Below, piece after piece: positions 41,351-48,419 of a DNA stretch of 64,000 nt; the first letter of the stretch is position 1; each line of letters opens with the position of its first letter. The DNA lies in assembly GCF_000376785.1 (NCBI RefSeq), contig NZ_AQXX01000130.1, positions 1 to 64,000 of the forward strand. Direction: 5' to 3'. The position numbers and the translations under genes were made by a program. Below the pieces are notes generated by a model, which saw only the letters and a program-made list of their open reading frames with translations, had not been told where the DNA came from and made no database searches. The DNA comes from Hahella ganghwensis DSM 17046 (lineage in GTDB: Bacteria > Pseudomonadota > Gammaproteobacteria > Pseudomonadales > Oleiphilaceae).

Positions 41351-41646
41351 AATCGGATCCTCTGATCTATAGCTGAGTAGCCTCATCATCGGCTTGTAAA
41401 TTCGTGCCCTGTTCTCGGGGTGGATATCCTCCGAAGGCAAGCAGCAAGCTGCACTCCCAGGCTTCCTATTGAATTCATGCCCCTGAATCCCAGGGGACTA
41501 ACCGTCTCGTGGCTTTTCCGACCAGATCGCCGATGCACTTAGTAGTCGGTTCTGGCTGCCAATGTTTCCCACCGTTGGCTGGGGGTTTGCATACTCGCTT
41601 TGTGAAGCTTCCTGGTGCCCTCTCTGGCGGTTCATCCAGGAAACTT
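41351..41646. other. Non-coding stretch after the CII-like gene
   Basis: About 300 bp with no supported gene between the terminator at 41647-41670 and the membrane-peptide gene. It contains a CCCCTGAATCCCAGGGG inverted repeat (41484-41500). As the untranslated leader of the replication operon it might contain antitermination or promoter sites, but I cannot identify any with confidence. Confidence 0.4.
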
Positions 41647-41670
41647 CAAAAAGCGCCCTGAGACAGGGCG
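41647..41670 (-). terminator. Rho-independent terminator after the CII-like gene
   Basis: On the minus strand CGCCCTGTCTCAGGGCGC is followed by TTTTT. It lies 31 bp past the stop of 41701-42117 and separates the regulatory genes from the replication operon, so reaching the latter needs readthrough. Confidence 0.75.
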
Positions 41671-41700
41671 AACATCAGGCATGGAACAAACTTTCCTAAA

Positions 41701-42117
41701 TCACCGCTTGGTGATGGTTAAAAATTCCTCGAAGTGTGCGAGCTTCTCCTGCAGGGCGGCGTTCTGAGCTCTAAGAGTTTCGTTTTCGGCTTCTACTTCG
41801 GTTCGGAGGCGGACCAGTCCGTAACCTCGGTGCATGGCGAGCCATCTAAGTGGGATCTCATTCCCGACTATATCCATGAACTCGCAGAGTAGGTTTTGGG
41901 GGAAGTGAGCTTGACCACTTTTAATCCTTGTCCATTGTGCTGCGGCAATTTTCAGTTCCAGGTGAATCTGCTTTTCCTGAAGCCCGCTTGCAGTGATCGC
42001 CAAAACCAGTGCAGACTGCATATCTGGCAGGCGGTCAATAACATCATCTCCCACGGCCTCTATGATTTGAGGGCGTACGACTAGGGGTAATCTTCCTTGT
42101 TCGGCAACTGCAGTCAT
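41701..42117 (-). CDS. CII-like transcriptional regulator
   Basis: 138 residues. A helix-turn-helix spans about residues 43-70 (ASGLQEKQIHLELKIAAAQW, TRIKSGQAHFP) and a leucine-zipper-like coiled coil ends the protein (RTEVEAENETLRAQNAALQE, KLAHFEEF). It is the second gene after cro in the rightward operon, the position of lambda CII. Its coiled-coil C-terminus is unlike CII, so the homology is loose. It probably decides between lysis and lysogeny, but the target promoter is not identified. Confidence 0.6.
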   Translation of the reverse strand: MTAVAEQGRLPLVVRPQIIEAVGDDVIDRLPDMQSALVLAITASGLQEKQIHLELKIAAAQWTRIKSGQAHFPQNLLCEFMDIVGNEIPLRWLAMHRGYGLVRLRTEVEAENETLRAQNAALQEKLAHFEEFLTITKR

Positions 42118-42150
42118 CTCAATTGACTCCTATTGACTGTTGAAAAAGAG

Positions 42151-42184
42151 ATATAAAAAAAACACCCGATTAAACAGGTGGTTA
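42151..42184 (-). terminator. tR1-like terminator between cro and cII
   Basis: On the minus strand ACCACC...GGGTG with a loop of about nine bases is followed by eight T (and TATATC). It lies just beyond the stop of the Cro-like gene at 42188, as tR1 does in lambda. Confidence 0.6.
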
Positions 42185-42187
42185 TTT

Positions 42188-42418
42188 TTATGCAGCATCA
42201 CTCTCATCCAGCTCCGGAAACACAGCTTCATACTTCGATACAACGCGATCTGGAGTTACCTCCTTTGTCGCTGCTTCAAGTCGTTCTGCCAAATGCCGGG
42301 ACGGATTCCGGTGATAGCCAGCTAATTGCTTTAGATAGTTCACGGATGTATCAGCCAGAGCGGCCACCTTTGCCCGTTCGATATCTGTTGCAGATGAAAA
42401 CCAACTTTTCACATTCAT
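42188..42418 (-). CDS. Cro-like repressor
   Basis: 76 residues, one helix-turn-helix: DIERAKVAALADTSVNYLKQ at residues 12-31, followed by a hydrophobic helix and a short tail. It is divergent from the CI-like gene; the operator A (42434-42450) lies just upstream of its start. Expected to bind the same operators and shut down the repressor when the lytic path is chosen. The -35/-10 of its promoter would overlap operator A (TTGCCT, 17 bases, TGCTAA on the minus strand). Confidence 0.75.
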   Translation of the reverse strand: MNVKSWFSSATDIERAKVAALADTSVNYLKQLAGYHRNPSRHLAERLEAATKEVTPDRVVSKYEAVFPELDESDAA

Positions 42419-42433
42419 TTAATTTTGCTCAGT

Positions 42434-42502
42434 GTTAGCATTTCGCTAATAAGCATAAGGCAAATTCAAATGGCCCGCAAGAAACATTATCATTTTGCTA
42501 AC
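42434..42502. promoter_or_regulatory. OR-like operator cluster (two sites)
   Basis: Two 17-bp pseudo-palindromes of the form GTTAGC-N5-GCTAAC: GTTAGCATTTCGCTAAT at 42434-42450, between cro and cI, and ATTATCATTTTGCTAAC at 42486-42502, inside the first codons of cI. A third weaker match may exist at about 42417-42433. The same motif recurs three times at 44533-44596. Confidence 0.75.
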
Positions 42503-43153
42503 TCAAAACCGGGTAGGGATGAACGGACCTTGGCAACTATTCACGAAACGAGATTAAAGAATCTGCTGCACCTATATAATCTGCATGGCGGTGCTGCCGG
42601 TTTGGCCCGAAAGGCTGATGTCAGTGAGGGATATTTGAGACAGATCACGTCCGAGAAGGGTGGGAGAAATGTCGGAGGCCAGTTGGCCAGAAAAATTGAG
42701 AGCAACTTGGAGCTCCCTAAAGGCTGGATGGATTCAGGCCACGGTGATGGTGGAGCGAGCAAGGTAGAAGTAGAGGAGGTAGTGGCAGTTCCCTTCTATG
42801 ACTTTAACGATGTATTAAACAGGGAAAATATAGAGCCCAGCCGGCACGAGTTCTTTTTCGCCAGCAAATTGACTGAAGGCGTGTTCGCTACTCAGTTCTT
42901 TGGTGATTCCATGTTGCCCAGGTCCGGAATGGGTATTTTCGATGGGACTATCGTATTCGTAGAACCAGCAATTGAGCCAAAACACCTCTCAATCGTTCTC
43001 GCTGTCGTGAATAACAAAGCACTGATTCGTGAATATAAACAAGATGGGGCAGACATCATTCTTGCCCCGCTGAATGATTCCTATAAGCCTGTCGAACTCG
43101 GTGATGGTGAGGTCGTTGGCGTTATAAGGCAAACAAGGGGCACCATCAAATAG
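42470..43153 (+). CDS. CI-like phage repressor (HTH plus S24 domain)
   Basis: 227 residues from the ATG at 42470 (AAGG upstream); a longer version without ribosome site is less likely. An N-terminal helix-turn-helix (AAGLARKADVSEGYLRQITS, residues about 42-61) is followed by an S24 peptidase-like dimerisation domain with GDSM (Ser147) and a Lys in NNKALIREY (Lys183), the Ser-Lys pair of LexA/CI. I see no clear Ala-Gly cleavage site. It would keep the prophage silent and be inactivated by RecA during the SOS response if autocleavage works. The operator at 42486 lies within its first codons. Confidence 0.9.
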   Translation: MARKKHYHFANSKPGRDERTLATIHETRLKNLLHLYNLHGGAAGLARKADVSEGYLRQITSEKGGRNVGGQLARKIESNLELPKGWMDSGHGDGGASKVEVEEVVAVPFYDFNDVLNRENIEPSRHEFFFASKLTEGVFATQFFGDSMLPRSGMGIFDGTIVFVEPAIEPKHLSIVLAVVNNKALIREYKQDGADIILAPLNDSYKPVELGDGEVVGVIRQTRGTIK

Positions 43154-43159
43154 GTGCCC

Positions 43160-43336
43160 TCATAGATTTTTGATAAACTCCTGTAATTCCTCCCTGTTAA
43201 ACGTCGACTTCCCTTTCTGTTCCTGTTCCCGCAAGTATTCCAGGTCATAATCAACCCAGACTTCCTTGCCGTGTTTAATGACCGTGACCCCTTCAGCAAA
43301 TGGCAATGCTATCAGGGCTCTCTTATCAGAGTTCAT
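43160..43336 (-). CDS. Small immunity-region protein
   Basis: 58 residues (MNSDKRALIALPFAEGVTVI at the front), ATG at 43336 with GGAAG at 7 bases. Charged, with a C-terminal helix (REELQEFIKNL). It runs convergently into the cI-like gene (6 bp between stops) and is the last of three minus-strand genes between the two operator regions. Short length and its place in the rex-like interval suggest an accessory of lysogeny. Not recognised. Confidence 0.55.
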   Translation of the reverse strand: MNSDKRALIALPFAEGVTVIKHGKEVWVDYDLEYLREQEQKGKSTFNREELQEFIKNL

Positions 43337-43361
43337 TCATCCACTTCCGTGCAGGTATTTA

Positions 43362-43730
43362 TTATTTCCTTGTCTTTATCCGTTGGCGTGCATCAACTGC
43401 TGGGTTGTAGCTGGCGATTGTGAACCTAACGTTAAAGAAATTGGCAAGTGTGTTGGTGTAGCGGAAACATATCGCCCTACCATCAACATATTGCTGTAGG
43501 TATGCCCGCGAGGGCGTACATTCTTTGATAAAGGCTTGATATTCCTCTGCTGTGCATCGATCTTTGAGGTCTGATTCCTCAAACTGATCTATGACAAATT
43601 TCTTGATCTCAGCAGTCAAAGTCCTAAATGACTTCCGTTTGGTGTACTGCTCGATATAGGAATGTAGAGCTTGATCAAGTTCGGCGGTTGTCTCAAAAGA
43701 CAGGAAAGATTCCTTTAGTGCTAACCCCAT
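43362..43730 (-). CDS. Hypothetical immunity-region protein
   Basis: 122 residues, ATG with AAGGA at 9 bases. Alpha-helical and mixed charge (AELDQALHSYIEQYTKRKSF, TLTAEIKKFVIDQFEESDLK), ending in a basic RQRIKTRK. No membrane segment. It follows the fatty-acid-hydroxylase gene on the same strand, with a GGCCACT/AGTGGCC hairpin (43765-43780) in the gap, and precedes the 58-residue gene. Function unknown. Confidence 0.55.
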   Translation of the reverse strand: MGLALKESFLSFETTAELDQALHSYIEQYTKRKSFRTLTAEIKKFVIDQFEESDLKDRCTAEEYQAFIKECTPSRAYLQQYVDGRAICFRYTNTLANFFNVRFTIASYNPAVDARQRIKTRK

Positions 43731-43821
43731 GTCTGCTTATCCTTGATGTATTTATTTTACGGGTGGCCACTCAAGTGGCCTAGTCCGTTTTCAGTATCTC
43801 CATAGATAAAACAAAGTCAAG

Positions 43822-44523
43822 CTAACGTAACATTAAATATCGTTCCGAGTTGTGGCTGTCTGCAAATCCCAATCGGCCATTCCAGTCATATCCTAGGTTG
43901 ACTGTGCCAAACACTGTATCCCATAGGAATGCCACGTAGTTATACCGGTGTCGCCCGTACTCATGATGAACTAGATGCATTTCAGGGGTTTGGATGATAT
44001 AGCCGATCCAACGGACACGATCCGGGGTTCGAATATTGCTGTGGTGGTAGCATTCTAAGCAGCCCTCGATGACCAAGGCCATAACTATGGTATCTATAGA
44101 TGCATCCATCATCACCGCCAGACTGACAATGACAAAAGTGTTTGCAGCGTACTCTATCGGGTGCTTATAGAAGGCGACTGAGGTTTCCATGTGGGAGGGG
44201 GAGTGGTGAAAGCGGTGGATGTATTTCCAGAACCAGCGATTACTATGTTTTACCCTATGTACCCAGTAATTTGTGAACGAGTACACCAAGTAAAATACAA
44301 TTCCATCCTGCCAATTAAACTGAACTGGGTTCAATAAATCGAGATAAAGAGTCACCCATAAGTTTGCCCAAACCAATGCAAAGGTGTTTACCAACATCCA
44401 AATTTTTGCATAACCATCAGCTCTATCAATCTTTCTTATCCCCTTAATTCTCTCCAAAACCACAAAAAACACAAAAAAAGCCACTTGAAAAATGCACAGA
44501 TATCCAAGCATTTGAGTCTCCAT
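43822..44523 (-). CDS. Fatty-acid hydroxylase/sterol desaturase-family membrane enzyme
   Basis: 233 residues. Hydrophobic segments are at about 5-23, 42-63, 74-90 and 128-155. The three di-iron histidine boxes of the family are complete: HRVKH (89-93), HRFHH (103-107) and HLVHH (183-187), with ECYHH near 157-161. Members hydroxylate or desaturate lipids in the membrane using O2 and di-iron; related bacterial enzymes act on fatty acids, carotenoids or sterol-like lipids. It lies between the two operator clusters, divergent from the early leftward operon. Substrate unknown. A lipid-modifying enzyme could change the envelope of the lysogen, an inference from location. Confidence 0.85.
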   Translation of the reverse strand: METQMLGYLCIFQVAFFVFFVVLERIKGIRKIDRADGYAKIWMLVNTFALVWANLWVTLYLDLLNPVQFNWQDGIVFYLVYSFTNYWVHRVKHSNRWFWKYIHRFHHSPSHMETSVAFYKHPIEYAANTFVIVSLAVMMDASIDTIVMALVIEGCLECYHHSNIRTPDRVRWIGYIIQTPEMHLVHHEYGRHRYNYVAFLWDTVFGTVNLGYDWNGRLGFADSHNSERYLMLR

Positions 44524-44532
44524 TTTATTGAT

Positions 44533-44596
44533 ATTAGCAAAATGCTATTGACGAAGTGTTATCATAACGCTAACGTATGTTTATCATATTGCTAAC
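44533..44596. promoter_or_regulatory. OL-like operator cluster with pL promoter
   Basis: Three 17-bp operators: ATTAGCAAAATGCTATT (44533-44549), GTTATCATAACGCTAAC (44558-44574) and TTTATCATATTGCTAAC (44580-44596). A promoter, TTGACG (44548-44553), 17-bp spacer, TAACGT (44571-44576), is overlapped by them, reading into the plus-strand operon. The same cluster could also silence the divergent hydroxylase gene. Confidence 0.78.
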
Positions 44597-44685
44597 GGTT
44601 ACGAATTGTTAGCGACATGAATAACTAAAGGTAAGTGATAGTTCGTCGTGTGGCACCCACCGATGCCCGGAAAAGGAGATGGACC

Positions 44686-44841
44686 GTGATTCCCAAGATG
44701 AGCGCCCAAGACTACGCAAGAAAAAAACGGGACAAACTGATCGCCCAGATCGAGAAAACAAAAAATACAAGTGGACTGGCTCAGCAGTATTACCAAGCCG
44801 AACTAGACACCCTCCAGCGCTATTTGAAGAGGTTTTCATGA
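44686..44841 (+). CDS. Small basic protein, first gene of the pL operon
   Basis: 51 residues from a GTG at 44686, which has AAGGAG 7 bases upstream. An Arg/Lys-rich front (SAQDYARKKRDKLIAQIEKT) resembles the arginine-rich motif of lambdoid N antiterminators. The position (first gene of the leftward operon, with a terminator at 45416-45447 downstream) is also that of N. No clear boxA/boxB was found, so an N-like function is only a candidate. Its stop overlaps the ATG of the next gene. Confidence 0.45.
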   Translation: MIPKMSAQDYARKKRDKLIAQIEKTKNTSGLAQQYYQAELDTLQRYLKRFS

Positions 44842-45152
44842 GCACCAGCACCATGGAATACCAGCAAGACCGAGCAAATCAGGCATATGTAGACCAAGTG
44901 GTCTGGGGGCATTACCTGGAGATGTTCGAAACCGGGAGAACAGTGGTTAACGACACCGTTATTACCCGGTCGCTGATATACCAAAACAACGAGCCCGGTT
45001 TGCATGAGTATCTGGACAACCTGCTCAAGGGGGTGATCTCTCCCACCCAGTACACCACTGGCGTTACAGAGCTCATCAAACAGGCAAGTTTCAGATTGAT
45101 CAAAGAGGCCTTGGAAGCATTTCCGGCTTCGCTGGTCGAGCAAGCCTTCTAA
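44838..45152 (+). CDS. Hypothetical early phage protein
   Basis: 104 residues, ATG overlapping the previous stop (ATGA), GAAGAGG ribosome site. Tyr-, Gln- and Leu-rich helices (RANQAYVDQVVWGHYLEMF, YTTGVTELIKQASFRLIKEA). No known motif. Coupled with the small basic gene upstream, it belongs to the first part of the pL operon. Confidence 0.5.
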   Translation: MSTSTMEYQQDRANQAYVDQVVWGHYLEMFETGRTVVNDTVITRSLIYQNNEPGLHEYLDNLLKGVISPTQYTTGVTELIKQASFRLIKEALEAFPASLVEQAF

Positions 45153-45164
45153 AAGGAACTGAGT

Positions 45165-45398
45165 ATGAATATGAGGCATTTGGCAAATGAGTTTAGAGAG
45201 CGGCACGGCATGACAGGAAAAGGTGGCGTGGTCGTTTTCTTTAACGGTACCGCTGAAGGGTGGATGAATGAACTTCGTGACCCTCATGCCTGGGTGCCAG
45301 GATGCATCGCTATCGATGAGACGGGCAATACCTGGGAATCCGTAGGCGGTAACGATTATGACGGCGCAAAAGAGTGGAGCGCCATTTCAAATAACTAG
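45165..45398 (+). CDS. Conserved small phage protein, unknown
   Basis: 77 residues, ATG 12 bp after the previous stop. GKGGVVVFFNGTAEGWMNEL followed by DPHAWVPGCIAIDETGNTWE and VGGNDYDGA is a pattern I associate with a short conserved protein in early operons of proteobacterial phages. No catalytic motif can be named. It is the last gene before an internal terminator. Confidence 0.55.
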   Translation: MNMRHLANEFRERHGMTGKGGVVVFFNGTAEGWMNELRDPHAWVPGCIAIDETGNTWESVGGNDYDGAKEWSAISNN

Positions 45399-45415
45399 TA
45401 TTTCATTGGCGGTGA

Positions 45416-45447
45416 ATCCCCCCAGTTTGCAGTCGGGGGTCTTTTTA
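45416..45447 (+). terminator. Internal rho-independent terminator in the pL operon
   Basis: CCCCCC...GGGGG with a 12-base loop is followed by TCTTTTT. Then comes TACAGGAGAA, the ribosome site of the SPFH gene. An almost identical terminator-plus-leader is at 49194-49235. Confidence 0.75.
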
Positions 45448-45462
45448 ATACAGGAGAAGAGA

Positions 45463-46326
45463 ATGACTACAAAGCAAATCGTTAAATGGGGAGCCACATC
45501 ACTTGGGGTGATTATCGGGCTGTGTCTGTTATGGGCCACTTTCTACACAGTTGATGAAGGCCACGTAGGGATCGTTAAGCGTTTCGGCGAAGCTAAGGAG
45601 CAGGTACCACCAGGTCTGCACCTCAAAATGCCCATAGCTGATTCGGTTGAGATTATCGAGGTCCGGACACGTAAGAGCACCGAGCGCCTTCCAGCTGCTA
45701 CCAGTGAGCAGATGCCGGTGGATGCTGTTGTTAGCGTGAACTGGACTGTCAATAAGGCCAGCGCCTTTGACTTGTTTGTTGACTATGGCGGGCTGGATCA
45801 GTTTGAGGACAGGATTCTGGATACCCGGATGAAGTCCGCCACTAAATCAGCCATCAGCAAATTCACTGCTGAAGAGCTGATCATTAACCGGGCAAAGGTC
45901 ATCCACGATATCGCCGTCGCCCTCAATACCACGATGTCAAATTTCCCGGTAACGCTGGATTCCGTGCAAATTGACAACATAGGCCTGCCTAAAAAGTACT
46001 TGGCTTCGATTGAGACCAAGCAAACAGAAAAGAATCTGGCGGATGCAGAGAAACACAAGCTCGACCGATTCGAAACCACCGCGCAACAAACGGTAAAAAC
46101 CGCAGAAGCTGAGGCGAAGGCCACCCGCGAACGGGGAGATGCTGACGCATACGCCCTGAAAGTGAAAGGTGAAGCTGAGGCCGCTGCTATCGAGGCCAAG
46201 GCTCAGGCGCTGCGTGACAACCCGTTGATAGTCCAGCTAACGCTTGCCCAGAAGTGGGACGGAGCTCAGCCCAGGATGATTACTGGAGACAGTGGTCTGA
46301 TTCTTCAGATGCCCCAGCCAGAGTAA
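45463..46326 (+). CDS. SPFH/HflC-like membrane protein
   Basis: 287 residues, ATG at 45463 with AGGAGAAGAG upstream. One N-terminal membrane helix (about 10-29), then the SPFH (Band 7) core: VDEGHVGIVKRFGEAKEQVP, PGLHLKMPIADSVEIIEVRT, FPVTLDSVQIDNIGLPKKYL. A long Ala/Glu-rich coiled coil (about 200-265) completes it. It is prohibitin/HflC-like: such proteins form rings around FtsH and influence CII stability in lambda hosts. It sits right after a terminator, in a cassette of its own. A role in tuning host proteolysis or the lysogeny decision is inference. Confidence 0.85.
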   Translation: MTTKQIVKWGATSLGVIIGLCLLWATFYTVDEGHVGIVKRFGEAKEQVPPGLHLKMPIADSVEIIEVRTRKSTERLPAATSEQMPVDAVVSVNWTVNKASAFDLFVDYGGLDQFEDRILDTRMKSATKSAISKFTAEELIINRAKVIHDIAVALNTTMSNFPVTLDSVQIDNIGLPKKYLASIETKQTEKNLADAEKHKLDRFETTAQQTVKTAEAEAKATRERGDADAYALKVKGEAEAAAIEAKAQALRDNPLIVQLTLAQKWDGAQPRMITGDSGLILQMPQPE

Positions 46327-46331
46327 ACCCC

Positions 46332-46496
46332 ATGAAAACGGTCGGTGTAGCAATTATCTGGCTCTTGGCTTCACTGGCCGCAGGTTGGATCACTGAGCAG
46401 GACTATCAGCACAGCAAAAGCTCATGGGAGTCCTTCTGCGAGAACCAGCCAATGTCAGAGCAGTGTAAAGAGTTCGTTAAACCGGAGGGTGAATGA
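46332..46496 (+). CDS. Small membrane/secreted protein after SPFH
   Basis: 54 residues. The front (MKTVGVAIIWLLASLAAGWI) is a single membrane segment or uncleaved signal. The rest (about 35 residues) contains two cysteines (WESFCENQP, MSEQCKEF) that may form a disulfide outside the cytoplasm. It starts 5 bp after the SPFH stop and its stop overlaps the next gene. It may be an accessory of the SPFH protein. Confidence 0.5.
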   Translation: MKTVGVAIIWLLASLAAGWITEQDYQHSKSSWESFCENQPMSEQCKEFVKPEGE

Positions 46497-46675
46497 TGCA
46501 AAAAGTATCAATGCCAGATTGGGTAACGGTATCTGATCTTGCCAAGTTCGCTAGTTCACAGAAATGTGACCTGGAATTCAAAGATGGGCATTACTGCATT
46601 GTTGAAAAAAGCAATGTTGTACGCCTGCCAGCTAGACCTCGCGTTGTGTCGCCACAGCCGAATGGAGCTGCATGA
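46493..46675 (+). CDS. Small hypothetical protein
   Basis: 60 residues; starts ATGATG (46493 or 46496) after GGAGG. Basic, hydrophobic in the middle (DGHYCIVEKSNVVRLPARPR). Its stop overlaps the start of the RecB-like gene. It belongs to the recombination block by position. No family recognised. Confidence 0.45.
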   Translation: MMQKVSMPDWVTVSDLAKFASSQKCDLEFKDGHYCIVEKSNVVRLPARPRVVSPQPNGAA

Positions 46676-47484
46676 TGTCTGATCCATTTCGCATTCGCGC
46701 AAGTTCCTGGGGTTCTCTCTTTGACTGTGCCCACAAATGGGAGGGAGAGCACCTATTAGGCATGTGGAAGCCGTACAGCCCTCGGGCGTTGCTTGGTACA
46801 GCGATTCACGCCAGTACAGCCGCATTCGATGACGCCAGGGTGAACCACTTCGACCTAACACCAGATGACACTGCTGGGATTTTCGTTGAAACGCTGCGTG
46901 ATCCAGGAAAGGACGTCGACTGGTCCACCTCTGATATCCGGATCCGGGATGCTGAGCGCATCGGGCTGACTCTCCACACAAGGTATTGCCTGGAAGTATC
47001 GCCGAATTACCAGTTTGAAGCGGTCGAGATGGAGACCGTTCCACTTGTGATCGATTGCGGCCACGGTATCCAGATTCAGTTAACGGGCACTCTGGACAGG
47101 TCACGGATCAGGAAGACAACCAACGGTATCGGTATCAGTGACCTGAAAACTGGTAAGGCCTCGGTCCAGCAGGGCAAGGCAAAGACCAAGGGTTTCAAGG
47201 CTCAGTTAGGCACCTATGAGCTGTTGTATGAACACACATCCGGCAAGCAGGTAACTGAACCCGGGGAGATTATCGGATTGAAGACATCTGGTTCTCCCGA
47301 TATCGGTACCGGCGAGATTCATGGCGCCAAAGAAACCCTGATAGGGACCGATTCATCACACGGCCTGATTGAGTACGCAAAGGAGTACTTCAGAACCGGC
47401 CTATTTCCACCTAACCCATCCAGCTATCTGTGCGATGAGAAGTACTGCGCCAGATGGTCAACCTGCAAGTTTAAAGATCAGTAG
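46672..47484 (+). CDS. RecB/Cas4-like exonuclease with Fe-S cysteine cluster
   Basis: 270 residues. It has PD-(D/E)XK superfamily features (LTGTLDR, then GISDLKTGKAS with catalytic D and K) and cysteines at 19 (FDCAHKW), 254, 259 and 265 (LCDEKYCARWSTC). This is the spacing of the 4Fe-4S cluster in Cas4/AddB-type nucleases. It lies directly upstream of RecT and would act as the 5'-to-3' exonuclease of the pair, like lambda Exo/RecE. Start overlaps the previous stop. Confidence 0.82.
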   Translation: MMSDPFRIRASSWGSLFDCAHKWEGEHLLGMWKPYSPRALLGTAIHASTAAFDDARVNHFDLTPDDTAGIFVETLRDPGKDVDWSTSDIRIRDAERIGLTLHTRYCLEVSPNYQFEAVEMETVPLVIDCGHGIQIQLTGTLDRSRIRKTTNGIGISDLKTGKASVQQGKAKTKGFKAQLGTYELLYEHTSGKQVTEPGEIIGLKTSGSPDIGTGEIHGAKETLIGTDSSHGLIEYAKEYFRTGLFPPNPSSYLCDEKYCARWSTCKFKDQ

Positions 47485-47498
47485 CACTGGAGCGTTAA

Positions 47499-48419
47499 AT
47501 GGCAACTCAACTTTCCGAATTAAAGCAGCCAGGGGGCAACAATCCACTGGCTACTCTGAACCACTACTTTACGGCACATAAAGGCCAACTTGCTGCTGCA
47601 CTACCAAAACATCTGAATCCTGATCGCATGGCAAGACTGGCAATGACTTGTTTCAGCCAGAGCAAAGATCTCGCGCTGTGTAATCCCAAATCCATATTTT
47701 CCTCCATTGTTGTCGCCTCCCAGCTGGGGCTTGAACCAGGTGTAGACGGGCAAGCCTATCTGGTGCCATACAAAGGCACATGTACCTTGGTCCCTGGCTG
47801 GAAAGGCTATGTGGATCTGGTGAGCCGATCTGGCAGGGGGACGGTCTGGACGGGTGCGGTATTCCAAGGCGATCAGTTCGATTACCAGCTTGGTGACTCC
47901 CCGTATGTGCGCCACAAGCCAGGCGATGAGAACGACGAAAGCATGCTTACCCATGTATATGCCATCGGGCGCGTAAAGGGGGCAGAGTGGCCGATCATAG
48001 AAGTCTGGTCAGTGAATAAAGTCGTTAAGCATCGCGACAAACACAACAAAGTCGGCGGTAAACACTACAGCTATAAAAATTTCGAGATGTATGCCCGGAA
48101 AGTGCCACTCATGCAGGTTCTGAAGTACATGCCGAAATCTGTCGAACTCACCGCTGCCATGGAGATAGATACCGCAGCCACTGAGGGCAGAGGATCTGAG
48201 TATATCAATGGCGAATTCGTAATCCTAGACAACGAGCCACCAGAGGCTGAGCCAGCAGAAAGCGCCCCTTCACCAAATAACCCCAGCCCCAGCGATAGAA
48301 AGGATTCGAGCGGAGCTGCCCCAGAACAGGCTGAGCGGGATGCCCAGCCGGCAGCTACCGAGACCGTCGCTAAACCCGGAAAAATGACCACCAAGCATCT
48401 GATGGGGGATATCGAATGA
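47499..48419 (+). CDS. recT: RecT-family single-strand annealing protein
   Basis: 306 residues. The conserved core runs from about residue 30 to 230: NPDRMARLAMTCFSQSKDLA, SIFSSIVVASQLGLEPGVDG, AYLVPYKGTCTLVPGWKGYV, and VELTAAMEIDTA. The C-terminal 60 residues are a Pro/Ser/Ala-rich tail of low complexity. RecT pairs complementary single strands made by the partner exonuclease. It is followed by an ATGA overlap to the next frame. Confidence 0.93.
   Translation: MATQLSELKQPGGNNPLATLNHYFTAHKGQLAAALPKHLNPDRMARLAMTCFSQSKDLALCNPKSIFSSIVVASQLGLEPGVDGQAYLVPYKGTCTLVPGWKGYVDLVSRSGRGTVWTGAVFQGDQFDYQLGDSPYVRHKPGDENDESMLTHVYAIGRVKGAEWPIIEVWSVNKVVKHRDKHNKVGGKHYSYKNFEMYARKVPLMQVLKYMPKSVELTAAMEIDTAATEGRGSEYINGEFVILDNEPPEAEPAESAPSPNNPSPSDRKDSSGAAPEQAERDAQPAATETVAKPGKMTTKHLMGDIE

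Noticed and set aside
41484-41500. CCCCTGAATCCCAGGGG hairpin as a terminator
   Set aside because: No T run on either strand; left as part of an uncharacterised leader.
44820-45287. 155-codon minus-strand frame opposite the first pL genes
   Set aside because: Antisense to two coupled genes with good ribosome sites; no promoter or start signal.
46556-47104. 182-codon minus-strand frame opposite the RecB-like gene
   Set aside because: The plus strand encodes recognised nuclease motifs; this frame is Ser/Arg/Cys-rich noise.
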